DNA of 64,000 nucleotides, from NCBI GenBank assembly GCA_016177805.1, contig JACOUN010000095.1, positions 1 to 64,000 on the forward strand, given 5' to 3'. The position numbers and the translations under genes were made by a program. Source of the stretch: Rhodocyclales bacterium. Its GTDB lineage: Bacteria > Pseudomonadota > Gammaproteobacteria > Burkholderiales > Rhodocyclaceae. The notes beneath the pieces are model-generated. The model did not search any database. It was not told the origin of the DNA and saw only the letters and a program-made list of their open reading frames with translations. Positions 33,978 to 42,630 of this stretch are shown here, in pieces (position 1 is the first letter of the stretch; the number at the start of each line of letters is the position of its first letter).

Positions 33978-35269
33978 CGATGGCGTCATGGGGCCGACTC
34001 GGTTACTGGGAGCACGACGTTTGCGCGCTGAGTGACCGATCCAGGGTCGTACAGCAGATCCGGGGCGGGCTGACCGGTATTGCCTATGGCATGGGGCGCA
34101 GCTATGGCGATGTATGTCTGAATCCGGGCGGGGTGCTGTGGAACACCACGGGGCTGGACCGCTTCATCCATTTCGACGAGGCCAGCGGACGCCTCGCGTG
34201 CGAAGCAGGGGTGTTGTTGCGAGACATCCAGCAGCTTGCGCTGCCGCGCGGCTGGATGCTTCCGGTGACCCCCGGTACACAACTGGTGACCGTTGGGGGC
34301 GCCATCGCCAACGACGTGCACGGCAAGAATCACCACGTCCGCGGATCGTTCGGCGATCACGTACATGGTTTGACCCTGGTGCGCACCGATGGCCAGACGC
34401 TGGAGTGCGGGCCGGAGTTGGAGCCGGAATGGTTTGCCGCAACGGTGGGCGGGCTGGGGCTGACCGGCGTCATCGTCGAGGCGGAAATCCAGTTGCGCCG
34501 CGCCGAGGGGCCGTGGCTCGATACCGAAACCCTGCCTTACGACAGTCTGGAAGCGTTTCTGGCGATGGCCGATCACTCCGAATCCGGATGGGAACATACC
34601 GTCGCCTGGATAGACTGCGTGGCCGGCAAGCGCGGGCGCGGGGTGTTCATGCGTGCGCGACCGGGGGTCGCTTCGGCCCGTCCGGTGCCGCGGCGGCGCG
34701 AACTGCGCGTGCCGTTCGCGCCGCCGGTGTCGCTGGTCAACCGCTGGTCTTTGCGTCCGTTCAACAGTTTCTACTACCGTCTCAAGCGTCGGCGGTCGGG
34801 GCGGGCGGTGGCGCATTACGAATCGTTTTTCTATCCGCTCGACGCACTGCACGAGTGGAACCGGTTGTATGGCCGCGATGGCTTCTATCAATACCAAAGC
34901 GTGGTGCCGCGCGACGATGGCGCGCGCGCCGTGCGGGCCATGCTGGACGAGATTGCGCGTGCTGGTGACGGTTCGTTTCTTGCCGTACTGAAGACCTTTG
35001 GTGAGCGCGAATCCCCCGGCATGCTGAGCTTTCCGCGCCATGGCGTCACGCTGGCGCTCGATTTCCCCAATCGCGGGGCGCGGACGCTGAAACTGTTCGA
35101 GCGGCTTGACGCCATCGTGAGCGAGGTGGGCGGACGCTTGTATCCGGCCAAGGATGCGCGCATGTCGCGCGCGATGTTCGAGGCCGGCTACCCGCGCCTG
35201 GATGAATTCATGCAGTTCCGCGACCCTGGCATCAGTTCGGCCATGTCGCGGCGCTTGATGGGGAGTTAG
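33971..35269 (+). CDS. DprE1-like decaprenylphosphoryl-ribose 2'-oxidase
   Basis: This 432-residue flavoprotein aligns closely with mycobacterial DprE1. The FAD domain shows YGMGRSYGDVCLN, TPGTQLVTVGGAIANDVHG (H117 and HH 121-122) and ATVGGLGLTG; the substrate domain shows FYQYQSVVP (Y308) and GGRLYPAKDAR with K394, matching DprE1 Y314 and K418. DprE1 oxidises the ribose C2' of polyprenyl-phospho-ribose to a keto form. The benzothiazinone-reactive cysteine (C387 in M. tuberculosis) corresponds to A362 here. The start overlaps the upstream stop by seven bases; ATG 33980 is an alternative. Polyprenyl chain and final product are not proven. Confidence 0.88.
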   Translation: MVAMASWGRLGYWEHDVCALSDRSRVVQQIRGGLTGIAYGMGRSYGDVCLNPGGVLWNTTGLDRFIHFDEASGRLACEAGVLLRDIQQLALPRGWMLPVTPGTQLVTVGGAIANDVHGKNHHVRGSFGDHVHGLTLVRTDGQTLECGPELEPEWFAATVGGLGLTGVIVEAEIQLRRAEGPWLDTETLPYDSLEAFLAMADHSESGWEHTVAWIDCVAGKRGRGVFMRARPGVASARPVPRRRELRVPFAPPVSLVNRWSLRPFNSFYYRLKRRRSGRAVAHYESFFYPLDALHEWNRLYGRDGFYQYQSVVPRDDGARAVRAMLDEIARAGDGSFLAVLKTFGERESPGMLSFPRHGVTLALDFPNRGARTLKLFERLDAIVSEVGGRLYPAKDARMSRAMFEAGYPRLDEFMQFRDPGISSAMSRRLMGS

Positions 35270-35272
35270 TAC

Positions 35273-36028
35273 GTGGTAAGTCAAGGCAAGCGTATCGTGA
35301 TCGTCGGCGCGACATCGGCGATCGCCGAACACTGCGCCCGGCTGTGGGTCACCGATACCGAGATTGAGTTGATCCTGGTCGGCCGCGACCTGGACAAGAC
35401 CGAACGCGTCGCGGCCGATCTGCGCGTGCGCAACCCGCGCGCCACGTTGCGGGTGCTTGTGGCCGACTTCCTGGAACCCTCGGCGATCAGTGCCTTGGTC
35501 GACGCCGTCGTGTCCGCCGGGCCGGTCGACATCGTGCTGATCGCCCACGGAGCGCTGCCCGAGCAGGCCAGTTGCCAGAACGATCTGCGCGAGTGCCGGG
35601 ACGCGCTGACCGTCAACGCCATCTCGCCGGTGCTGTTCGCCGAAGCCTTCATCGCGCCGATGCAACAGGCCGGGCATGGAACGCTGGCCATCATGGGTTC
35701 GGTCGCGGGTGACCGGGGGCGGCGTTCCAACTATGTGTATGGCGCGGCCAAGGGGCTGGTGACGCGTTACGCGCAGGGGCTGCAGCACCGCGTCGCGGGC
35801 TCGGGGGTGGCGGTGGTGCTGATCAAGCCCGGCCCGACCGACACCCCCATGACCGCCCACCTCAAGGCACAAGGCAGCCGCCTCGCGGCGGTGGATGACG
35901 TCGCGGGGCAGGTCGTCGAAGGAATAGCGCGCCGCGCCCCGGTGGTGTATGCCCCGGCGAAATGGCGCCTGATCATGCTGGTGATCCGCCACCTGCCGCG
36001 CTTCATTTTCAATCGTATGAGTATCTAG
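35273..36028 (+). CDS. DprE2-like short-chain reductase
   Basis: The 251-residue short-chain dehydrogenase has the NAD(P) motif GATSAIAEH near residue 12, NVISP-like NAISP near 115, and the catalytic S143 (MGSVAGDRGR) with Y156-GAA-K160. SVAG-RGRRSN-VYG-AK is a DprE2 hallmark. DprE2 reduces the 2-keto sugar made by DprE1, giving polyprenyl-phospho-arabinose. It follows the DprE1-like gene by 3 bp, starts with GTG, and its C-terminus (VIRHLPRFIFNRM) is a membrane-associating amphipathic stretch seen in DprE2. The pairing with the DprE1-like gene makes the assignment strong. Confidence 0.88.
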   Translation: MVSQGKRIVIVGATSAIAEHCARLWVTDTEIELILVGRDLDKTERVAADLRVRNPRATLRVLVADFLEPSAISALVDAVVSAGPVDIVLIAHGALPEQASCQNDLRECRDALTVNAISPVLFAEAFIAPMQQAGHGTLAIMGSVAGDRGRRSNYVYGAAKGLVTRYAQGLQHRVAGSGVAVVLIKPGPTDTPMTAHLKAQGSRLAAVDDVAGQVVEGIARRAPVVYAPAKWRLIMLVIRHLPRFIFNRMSI

Positions 36029-36029
36029 C

Positions 36030-38399
36030 ATGACTGCAACGACCGGCTTAGCGCTTCCCCGCAGCATCAGCGTGTCACACCGTTACGTCGATATCGCGAT
36101 CCGGGTGCTGCTGCTCGCGACCACGATCTGCGTCTTCGTTCCTTTTGCTCCGGTCATGCCGGCGGCCAGCCTTGATCCTTCGTGGGTCTTTGCGATGAAC
36201 GAGGCGGTCGCGCGCGGGCTGGTGTTTGGCAAGGACGTGGTGTTCACCTTCGGTCCGTATGCCTCGATATACACCAAGGCCTACCATCCCGCGACCGATG
36301 CCATGATGCTCGGCGGCAGTCTGTATCTGGCGCTTTCGTACTGGCTGTGCCTGATGGTGTTGATGCGTGACGGCCGCTGGACGTGGATGGTGTTCTACGG
36401 AGCCGTTCTGGCGACAGTCATGTATTTGATGGACCCTTTGTTCTTCTCGTATCCGCTCATCGTGGCTATCGCGTGCTACCGGCTGCCGCGTGCTAGAGCG
36501 GGGGGCGGGGTTCCGAGCCGGGGTGTATACGTGCTCGTTGCGCTGCTGTTCGCGCCGTTGGGCTTGCTGCCGTTGATCAAGGGTTCCAACCTGCTCTTGT
36601 GTGGTGTGATTGCGCTGCTTTGTGCCGTGTATTTTTGTCGTCGTGGATGGGGCCTCGCGCTGGTCTGTTTGCTTGCGCCCGTGTTTTCGATGCTGTTGTT
36701 CTGGTGGGCTGCAGGTCAGCCTGTTCATGACCTTCCTGGGTATTTTTTGAGCATGTCCCCGATTATTTCCGGCTACACCGAGGCGATGTCGCTCGGTGGG
36801 AAGAATCGGGAAGTCGCCCTGTACCTGATCGCATCGATCAGCCTCGTCGCCGTTCTCTTGAGAAATGGGGGTGATGCAATGTCGCGCCTGTTCCTGCTGG
36901 GCGCGTTTTCGCTGTACCTTTTTCTCGCTTTCAAGAGCGGGTTTGTCAGGCATGACGGGCACGCGGTCATCGCCGGGACAGCGGTTCTTCTGGCGGCGTT
37001 GTTGTTGCCGTTCATCTCCAGCATGCGTGCGGCCATACCTGTGCTCGTTCTTGCCCTGGCGGCCTGGGTCAGCATCGATGGTCACTACATCAAGACACGG
37101 TGGTCACAATTGTCGAACATTTCAGACTCTGTCTATGCTGATGCAGGAAAAGGGCTGGTTCGTAGGGTGTCCGATCCGGAAGGGCTGCAACGCGATTTCG
37201 ACGCCGCGCTGGCCGCCCTTGGAAAAGAGGCGAACTTCCCGCCCTTGCGGGGTTCCACCGATATTTATTCGTATGATCAGTCGTACCTCCTGGCTTCAGG
37301 CTTCGATTGGTCACCGCGCCCGGTGTTGCAGAGTTACTCGGTGTACACCCCGGCGCTGGCGAATATCAATCGCGAGCACCTGCTTGGCGAGCATGCGCCT
37401 GATAACATCATATTCAAGGTGCAGCCCATCGACGGGAGGGTTCCCGCGACCGAAGATGGTGCGAGTTGGCCGGTGTTGCTGGGACACTATCAGCCGACAC
37501 GCTTTGCCGGTGACTACCTGCTTCTGAAGCGCAACGAGACCACTGCTCGGACAGATGAGCCGGTCGTGTTGGGCCGCACCGTGGCGCGCATGCGGGAGAC
37601 GGTCGACGTTCCGGACACCGGCTACCCAGTACTTGTCCATATCGATGTGCGGCCGACACTGTTGGGGCGATTGGCACGTGTTTTGTTCAAGCCGCAGCGC
37701 TTGGTCCTCACGGTGGAACTGACTAACGGTAGTCAGAAGAGCTACCGTGCCATTCCCGGCATGCTCAATTCAGAGTTCATTCTTTCGCCATTGGTTGAAA
37801 ATACCCACGAGTTCAGCTTTCTCTACGGTGATCGCAAGTACCTTTCTGGGAAGAGAGTCAAAGCGATCTCGATGTCACCCCGAGGCCGCGACAAAGGCAT
37901 GTGGCGCGACGAATATACGATTACCTATAAACAGATCGCTTGGCCGGCAACGCCCCCCGTGCGCGATTTGTACCGCTTCGATGCGGTTGCCGGCGACGTC
38001 GTGGGCAAGCCGACCATGGTGGCGGAAAAGTGCGTGGGTAGCATAGACGCGGTCGATGCGATCTCACCCGCGCCCGCGCATGCTGCGGTGTCGAGCATGC
38101 TAAGAGCGAACGGATGGGTTTTCGCCCAGGATGAGGCTGGCCGGCATGTGGTTCCCGACGCGACATACCTGGTGCTTACCGATGGCGATGGCACCCGGAC
38201 TTTCTTTGATACCCGTTCGGTCGTGCGCCCGGATCTGCTACCCGCTTTCAAGAGCCCTGGGCTTGAGCACGCCGGGTACGCTACGACGATCGATGTGTCG
38301 GAGCGAAGCGGGCGATACACACTCGGCCTCGCCCACCAACTAGCTGGAAAGATCACGATCTGTCCAGAATTTTCCATACCGACGACGATCACGAATTAG
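36030..38399 (+). CDS. Large GT-C-like membrane protein, candidate pentosyltransferase
   Basis: This 789-residue protein has about ten to eleven membrane helices over residues 20-355 and then a soluble C-terminal part of about 430 residues with no motif I know. The first loop carries SLDPSWVFAMNEAVARG and GKDVVFTFGPYAS; an acidic residue here (D49) is where GT-C enzymes keep their catalytic Asp. GT-C enzymes use lipid-linked sugars outside the inner membrane, as EmbC and AftA do with polyprenyl-phospho-arabinose. Coming directly after the DprE2-like gene (1 bp), it is the best candidate for the transferase that uses the sugar. This role is inferred. The coding sequence is less GC-rich than its neighbours. 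Confidence 0.6.
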   Translation: MTATTGLALPRSISVSHRYVDIAIRVLLLATTICVFVPFAPVMPAASLDPSWVFAMNEAVARGLVFGKDVVFTFGPYASIYTKAYHPATDAMMLGGSLYLALSYWLCLMVLMRDGRWTWMVFYGAVLATVMYLMDPLFFSYPLIVAIACYRLPRARAGGGVPSRGVYVLVALLFAPLGLLPLIKGSNLLLCGVIALLCAVYFCRRGWGLALVCLLAPVFSMLLFWWAAGQPVHDLPGYFLSMSPIISGYTEAMSLGGKNREVALYLIASISLVAVLLRNGGDAMSRLFLLGAFSLYLFLAFKSGFVRHDGHAVIAGTAVLLAALLLPFISSMRAAIPVLVLALAAWVSIDGHYIKTRWSQLSNISDSVYADAGKGLVRRVSDPEGLQRDFDAALAALGKEANFPPLRGSTDIYSYDQSYLLASGFDWSPRPVLQSYSVYTPALANINREHLLGEHAPDNIIFKVQPIDGRVPATEDGASWPVLLGHYQPTRFAGDYLLLKRNETTARTDEPVVLGRTVARMRETVDVPDTGYPVLVHIDVRPTLLGRLARVLFKPQRLVLTVELTNGSQKSYRAIPGMLNSEFILSPLVENTHEFSFLYGDRKYLSGKRVKAISMSPRGRDKGMWRDEYTITYKQIAWPATPPVRDLYRFDAVAGDVVGKPTMVAEKCVGSIDAVDAISPAPAHAAVSSMLRANGWVFAQDEAGRHVVPDATYLVLTDGDGTRTFFDTRSVVRPDLLPAFKSPGLEHAGYATTIDVSERSGRYTLGLAHQLAGKITICPEFSIPTTITN

Positions 38400-38404
38400 C
38401 ATTC

Positions 38405-39343
38405 ATGCACAACACCAAGATACTGCTCCCCGGAGGTGCCGGCCTGGTCGGGCAGAACCTCGTCGCGCGACTGAAGGAAAGGGGCTACGGCAACATCGTC
38501 GTGCTCGACAAGCATCGCGCCAATCTTGCGATACTCAGACAGGTGCATCCGGACGTCACCGCCGAGTATGCCGATCTGGCCGAGCCGGGAAGCTGGCGGC
38601 GCCATTTCGACGACGCCGGGGTGGTGGTGATGCTGCAGGCCCAGATCGGGGGCAACGTGTATGGCGAATTCGTGCGCAACAACGTCGACAGCACCCGACA
38701 CATACTCGCGGCGGTACGGGCGCATGCGACGCCGTGTCTGGTGCATATCAGCTCGTCGGTGGTCGAGTCGGTGGCGGACGACTATTACACCAATACCAAG
38801 AAGGTGCAGGAACGCCTGGTGCTGGACAGCGGCGTACGCTGCCCGGTGCTGCGTCCGACCCTGATGTTCGGCTGGTTCGATCGCAAGCATCTGGGCTGGT
38901 TGTCGCGCTTCATGCGGAAGGTGCCGGTGTTTCCGATTCCGGGGGACGGGCGTTTCATGCGTCAGCCACTGTACGTCGGCGATTTCTGCAACATCATCAT
39001 CAGTTGCATTGAAAACCGGGTGAGGGACGGGGTGTACAACATTTCCGGTCATGAGAAGGTCGATTACATCGACATCATTCGCGAGATCAGGCGCGCCACC
39101 GGCGCCAGGACGCTGGTGGCGAAGATCCCGTACGAGCTGTTTTATGCGCTGCTGTGGGTGTGGGGTATGTTCGACCGCAATCCCCCGTTCACCACCCAGC
39201 AACTGGCGGCGCTGCGCGCGCGGGACGAGTTCGAGGTGATCGACTGGCCGGGCATATTCGGCGTACCACGCACCCTGTTCGTCGAGGCCGTGCATGAGAC
39301 TTTCAATCATCCGACCTATAGCAAAGTGGTGCTGGAGTTTTGA
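38405..39343 (+). CDS. NAD-dependent epimerase/dehydratase family protein
   Basis: This 312-residue extended short-chain dehydrogenase has the nucleotide motif [14 protein letters not shown] near the N-terminus and the catalytic set S ([10 protein letters not shown]) and Y-x-x-x-K (YYTNTKK). It resembles nucleotide-sugar epimerases and dehydratases, but the substrate cannot be read from sequence. The C-terminal part has a hydrophobic stretch ([11 protein letters not shown]), so it may sit at the membrane and act on a lipid-linked sugar. It starts 5 bp after the GT-C-like gene and is followed 2 bp later by the FAD oxidoreductase. Confidence 0.82.
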   Translation: MHNTKILLPGGAGLVGQNLVARLKERGYGNIVVLDKHRANLAILRQVHPDVTAEYADLAEPGSWRRHFDDAGVVVMLQAQIGGNVYGEFVRNNVDSTRHILAAVRAHATPCLVHISSSVVESVADDYYTNTKKVQERLVLDSGVRCPVLRPTLMFGWFDRKHLGWLSRFMRKVPVFPIPGDGRFMRQPLYVGDFCNIIISCIENRVRDGVYNISGHEKVDYIDIIREIRRATGARTLVAKIPYELFYALLWVWGMFDRNPPFTTQQLAALRARDEFEVIDWPGIFGVPRTLFVEAVHETFNHPTYSKVVLEF

Positions 39344-39345
39344 GC

Positions 39346-40632
39346 ATGAAGCAACGCATTGCCGTGCTCGGCGCCGGGCCGATGGGGTTGGCGGTGGCCT
39401 ATCAGCTGGTGCGCGATGGGCATCAGCCTGTGGTCTTCGAGGCCGACGACCGGGTGGGGGGCATGACCGCCGCGTTCGATTTCGGCGGATTGTCGATCGA
39501 GCGCTACTATCATTTCCATTGCATCTCGGACCACGCGTTTCTCCAGGTGCTGGATGAACTGGGGCTGGCGGACCGGATGCGCTGGGTCGAGACGCGCATG
39601 GGCTACTGGTATCAGGGAAGGCTGCAGGCTTGGGGCAACCCGCTGGCGCTGCTGCGCTTTCGCGGCCTGGGACTGCTGGCCAAGATCCGCTATGGCCTGC
39701 ATGCATTTATGGCGACGCGGCGCACCGACTGGAGGCCGCTCGATCATGTCGAAGCCACCGGCTGGATCAAGCGCTGGGTGGGGGCGCAAGCCTATGAAGT
39801 GCTTTGGCGCCGCCTGTTCGACTACAAGTTCTACGATTACGCGCACAACCTTTCCGCGGCGTGGATCTGGAGCCGCATCCGCCGTATTGGGCGCTCGCGC
39901 TACAACCTGTTCCGCGAGAAACTCGGTTATCTTGAAGGCGGTTCGGAAACGCTGCTGCAGGCGATGCGGAGCGAGATCGAGCGCCATGGCGGGGAAATCC
40001 GGCTCAAGTCGCCGGTAACCAAGGTCGTGATCGAAGCCGGGAAGGCGTGCGGGGTGCGGGTGGCCGGGCAGATCGTCGCCTGCGACAAGGTCATCAGCAC
40101 CGTGCCATTGCCCTACGTGCCGCACCTGATGCCGGATTTGCCCGCCGATGTGCTGGCGCGCTTTCGCGCGGTGAGCAATATCGCCGTGGTGTGCGTAATC
40201 GTGAAACTGCGCCAGGCGCTGACCGGGAATTTCTGGCTCAACGTCAATGATCCAGACATGGATATCCCCGGACTGGTCGAGTACTCCAACCTGCGCCCGC
40301 TCGGCCATCACGTGGTCTATGTGCCGTTCTACATGCCCGGCGAGCATCCGCTGTTCGCCGAGCCGGACCAGGTGTTTCTCGACAAGGTGCGACGCTATCT
40401 GAAGACGATCAACCCGGCCCTGACCGACGCCGACTTCATCGATCTGCATGCCAGCCGCTATCGCCACGCCCAGCCCATCTGCGAGCCCGGCTATCTGGAG
40501 CGGCTGCCGCCGGTGGCGTTGCCGGTCGAGTCGCTGTGGGTTGCCGATACGTCCTACTACTACCCCGAAGACCGGGGTATTTCGGAGAGCATCGCGTTCG
40601 GCCGCGATCTGGCCAGGCAGGCGGTCCGGTGA
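39346..40632 (+). CDS. NAD(P)/FAD-dependent oxidoreductase (protoporphyrinogen-oxidase-like)
   Basis: The 428-residue flavoprotein has the FAD dinucleotide motif [15 protein letters not shown], then [14 protein letters not shown], and a closing [21 protein letters not shown] that contacts FAD. It belongs to the amine-oxidase/UDP-galactopyranose-mutase-like superfamily ([15 protein letters not shown]). Such proteins occur next to epimerases in surface-glycan loci, where they may oxidise, desaturate or isomerise lipid-linked sugars; the reaction here is unknown. The stop overlaps the GTG of the GtrA gene. Confidence 0.82.
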   Translation: MKQRIAVLGAGPMGLAVAYQLVRDGHQPVVFEADDRVGGMTAAFDFGGLSIERYYHFHCISDHAFLQVLDELGLADRMRWVETRMGYWYQGRLQAWGNPLALLRFRGLGLLAKIRYGLHAFMATRRTDWRPLDHVEATGWIKRWVGAQAYEVLWRRLFDYKFYDYAHNLSAAWIWSRIRRIGRSRYNLFREKLGYLEGGSETLLQAMRSEIERHGGEIRLKSPVTKVVIEAGKACGVRVAGQIVACDKVISTVPLPYVPHLMPDLPADVLARFRAVSNIAVVCVIVKLRQALTGNFWLNVNDPDMDIPGLVEYSNLRPLGHHVVYVPFYMPGEHPLFAEPDQVFLDKVRRYLKTINPALTDADFIDLHASRYRHAQPICEPGYLERLPPVALPVESLWVADTSYYYPEDRGISESIAFGRDLARQAVR

Positions 40633-41048
40633 TCCGCTATTTCTTCACGCGCCAGTTTCTCGGCTATCTCGCGGTGGGCGGCGTTGCGGCGCTGCTGCAC
40701 TGGCTGGCGAGAGTGGTCCTGAGTGTTTGGATGCCGTTCACATGGGCAGTGGTGTTCGCGTATTCGGTAGGTGTGTCGGTCGCGTTTGTGCTGAATAGTC
40801 TTTTTGTGTTCAGTCGTTCAGCGAAGGCGAAGCACAAACAGGCTCGGGACTTCGTGATAGTCAATCTAGCTTTCCTGCCCATCGTCTGGTATGCCTCTAT
40901 CTTGCTAAACGATGCGCTGCGCCAGATGGGAATGATGCGTTATACGGAAGAACTTGCACATGGAATGGCTCTTGCCATCCCGATGTTCGCCACATTTCTG
41001 ATCTACAAGTTTTTCGCGTTCAGAGATGCTGCGTTCAAAAGTCGTTGA
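40629..41048 (+). CDS. GtrA-family membrane protein, candidate lipid-sugar flippase
   Basis: The 139-residue protein has four predicted helices and the GtrA-family pattern [17 protein letters not shown], then [21 protein letters not shown] and [10 protein letters not shown]. GtrA proteins are proposed to move polyprenyl-linked sugars across the inner membrane. In mycobacteria the GtrA homologue Rv3789 is encoded beside DprE1 and DprE2, so its presence here supports the pathway reading. The GTG start overlaps the preceding stop codon. The coding sequence is rather AT-rich for this genome. Confidence 0.85.
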   Translation: MIRYFFTRQFLGYLAVGGVAALLHWLARVVLSVWMPFTWAVVFAYSVGVSVAFVLNSLFVFSRSAKAKHKQARDFVIVNLAFLPIVWYASILLNDALRQMGMMRYTEELAHGMALAIPMFATFLIYKFFAFRDAAFKSR

Positions 41049-41204
41049 TTACGTGTTGCCTTTTTGCCCGTGTGGTGTGTTGGTTGCCTGGCCTAAGCAG
41101 CGTGACCGGACCGGTGCTCCAACGGTGCGTCACGCTGGGCTGGAATATTACGAATGGCTGAGTCGCGCTGCCAGGGCGCGGTTGGCCGGGTGGCAGACAC
41201 GTCA

Positions 41205-42266
41205 ATGAAGATCACGCGCGCCCTAGCGGGGTTTGCCGTTCTCGCTGTTCTGTATCTGACTGCCCTGATCTGGGTGGATGCCCGGAACGCAGTGTTCACA
41301 CACCTGCCACGACCGCAGGCGGCGCTGCCGGTACTCCTCGGTTTGTCCATGGCAGCAGTGCTGGTGCGGTACGCGCGTTGGCACTGGCTGCTGGCTCGGG
41401 CGGGCCACAGGACTAGCCTTGTGTCAGGAGGTCTCGCCTACGTGGCGGGTTTTGCGTTTACCGTCACGCCGGGCAAGGTCGGTGAGTTAGCGCGGATACG
41501 CTATCTTGTCCCACAGGGTGTTCCGCCCGCGACGGTGCTGGCGGCGTTCGTTTTCGAACGCGCGTGCGATCTGATCGCGGTGTCCATGCTCGCGATGCTG
41601 GCGGTCAGTCGCGGCGACGTGCTCATACAGGCGCTGGGGTTCGTCGCGTTCGTACTGGTTGCGCTGGCGCTGGCCGCGTGCCATCCGCACCGGCTCGGCA
41701 GACTCGCGGCATGGCTGCGTGCCCACCGCTGGCCTACCCTGACGCGCCACGTCCTGGTGTTGCGCGACGGGCTGGCCGGTTGCCGCGTCTGGCTCAATCC
41801 ACTCGACATGATCGTAGCGCTACTCCTGGGGCTGCTGGCGTGGGGGTTTACGGCGGCGTCCTTCATGTGGCTGCTGGATCATCTGGGGGAGGCCGTGCCG
41901 ACGCTGTCGGCACTGGCGATCTACCCGTTGGCGATGCTGGCGGGGGCGGCATCGTTCATACCGGGTGGGCTGGGCTCGACCGAGATCACCATCATCGCGT
42001 TGCTGTCGATGCACGGCGTATCGCTGGGCGTCGCGACGCTGGCGTCCGTCGGCATTCGCCTGACGTCGATGTGGTTTGCGGTACTGTGTGGCGTCGTAGC
42101 CGTGATGTCCCTGGAACTGCGCGAACTCACGGGAGCAAGACTGCCGCGCAACGGCGCAGGAAAACAAAAACGCCAAGACAGTCAATGTCTTGGCGTTGAA
42201 TTGGTGGAGCCGGGGGGAATCGAACCCCCGTCCGCAAGCCCTCTACAGCCAGATCTACATACTTAG
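41205..42266 (+). CDS. UPF0104/AglD-type integral membrane protein
   Basis: The protein has about eight membrane helices and the family pattern YVAGFAFTVTPGKVGELARI, FVFERACDLIAV and AGAASFIPGGLGSTEITI, as in the lysylphosphatidylglycerol-synthase membrane domain (UPF0104). Members probably move or bind lipid-linked substrates. The natural domain end is near residue 310. The last residues (LVEPGGIEPPS) are read from the complement of the tmRNA 3' end, and the stop lies inside that RNA gene. The start was set at MKITRALAG; 17 upstream in-frame residues look spurious. It is 156 bp after the GtrA gene; that gap has an 8-bp inverted repeat (AGCGTGAC/GTCACGCT). Confidence 0.82.
   Translation: MKITRALAGFAVLAVLYLTALIWVDARNAVFTHLPRPQAALPVLLGLSMAAVLVRYARWHWLLARAGHRTSLVSGGLAYVAGFAFTVTPGKVGELARIRYLVPQGVPPATVLAAFVFERACDLIAVSMLAMLAVSRGDVLIQALGFVAFVLVALALAACHPHRLGRLAAWLRAHRWPTLTRHVLVLRDGLAGCRVWLNPLDMIVALLLGLLAWGFTAASFMWLLDHLGEAVPTLSALAIYPLAMLAGAASFIPGGLGSTEITIIALLSMHGVSLGVATLASVGIRLTSMWFAVLCGVVAVMSLELRELTGARLPRNGAGKQKRQDSQCLGVELVEPGGIEPPSASPLQPDLHT
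42161..42197 (-). terminator. Intrinsic terminator of ssrA
   Basis: On the minus strand AACGCCAAGACA and TGTCTTGGCGTT form a perfect 12-bp stem with the loop TTGAC, followed by TTTTTGTTTT. It lies just 3' of the tmRNA and inside the 3' part of the convergent membrane-protein gene. Confidence 0.92.
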
Positions 42267-42579
42267 CCGCCCTATTTGGATTTAACCCCTGACTTAGCCG
42301 GTCGGCGGGCCGGACAGGGGCGAGTTACCTTACCTTTGGCTGTTGCACCAAGTAACCCGGCGCAACTCGCGAGTCTCTGTAAATGACACTGCAGCGGCTC
42401 AACTTGCGTCAAGACCACCCGGCCCAGAGACCTGCCGGTGCAGCGCTAACCGGTGTTAAGCGGCTAGAGCGAAACGCTCGTCGTTGGCGTTTGTGATTTT
42501 CCAGATGGATTTACGAGGGAACTGGTCCTCGGTATGCACTGAACTGCTTCGCGACCCACGTCGAAGCCAAGTCGGCCCC
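42202..42579 (-). ncRNA. ssrA: Transfer-messenger RNA
   Basis: tmRNA rescues stalled ribosomes and tags the incomplete protein. The 5' end (GGGGCC) pairs with the 3' end GGCTCC-A-CCA to make a tRNA-like acceptor, and GGGGGTTCGATTCCCCC is the T arm. The tag frame near 42464-42496 reads ANDERFALAA followed by TAA, a betaproteobacterial tag. Length (378 nt) fits one-piece tmRNA. Positions of pseudoknots were not folded. Confidence 0.96.
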
Positions 42580-42593
42580 TTGCGAGTTACCTG

Positions 42594-42622
42594 ATATCTG
42601 GCGACTGATTCCAGAATATCAA
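42594..42622 (-). promoter_or_regulatory. Candidate promoter of ssrA
   Basis: On the minus strand TTGATA and AGATAT are separated by 17 bp and end 14 bp ahead of the mature 5' end. This gives a short leader that RNase P would remove. Confidence 0.5.
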
Positions 42623-42630
42623 GTGCGATG

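Noticed and set aside
41099-41136. 8-bp inverted repeat AGCGTGAC/GTCACGCT as a terminator of the GtrA gene
   Set aside because: The loop is 22 bases and no U-run follows; it was left only as a note.
42204-42266. C-terminal LVEPGGIEPPS as a functional protein motif
   Set aside because: This string is a known artefact of reading the complement of a tRNA-like 3' end; here it is the tmRNA.
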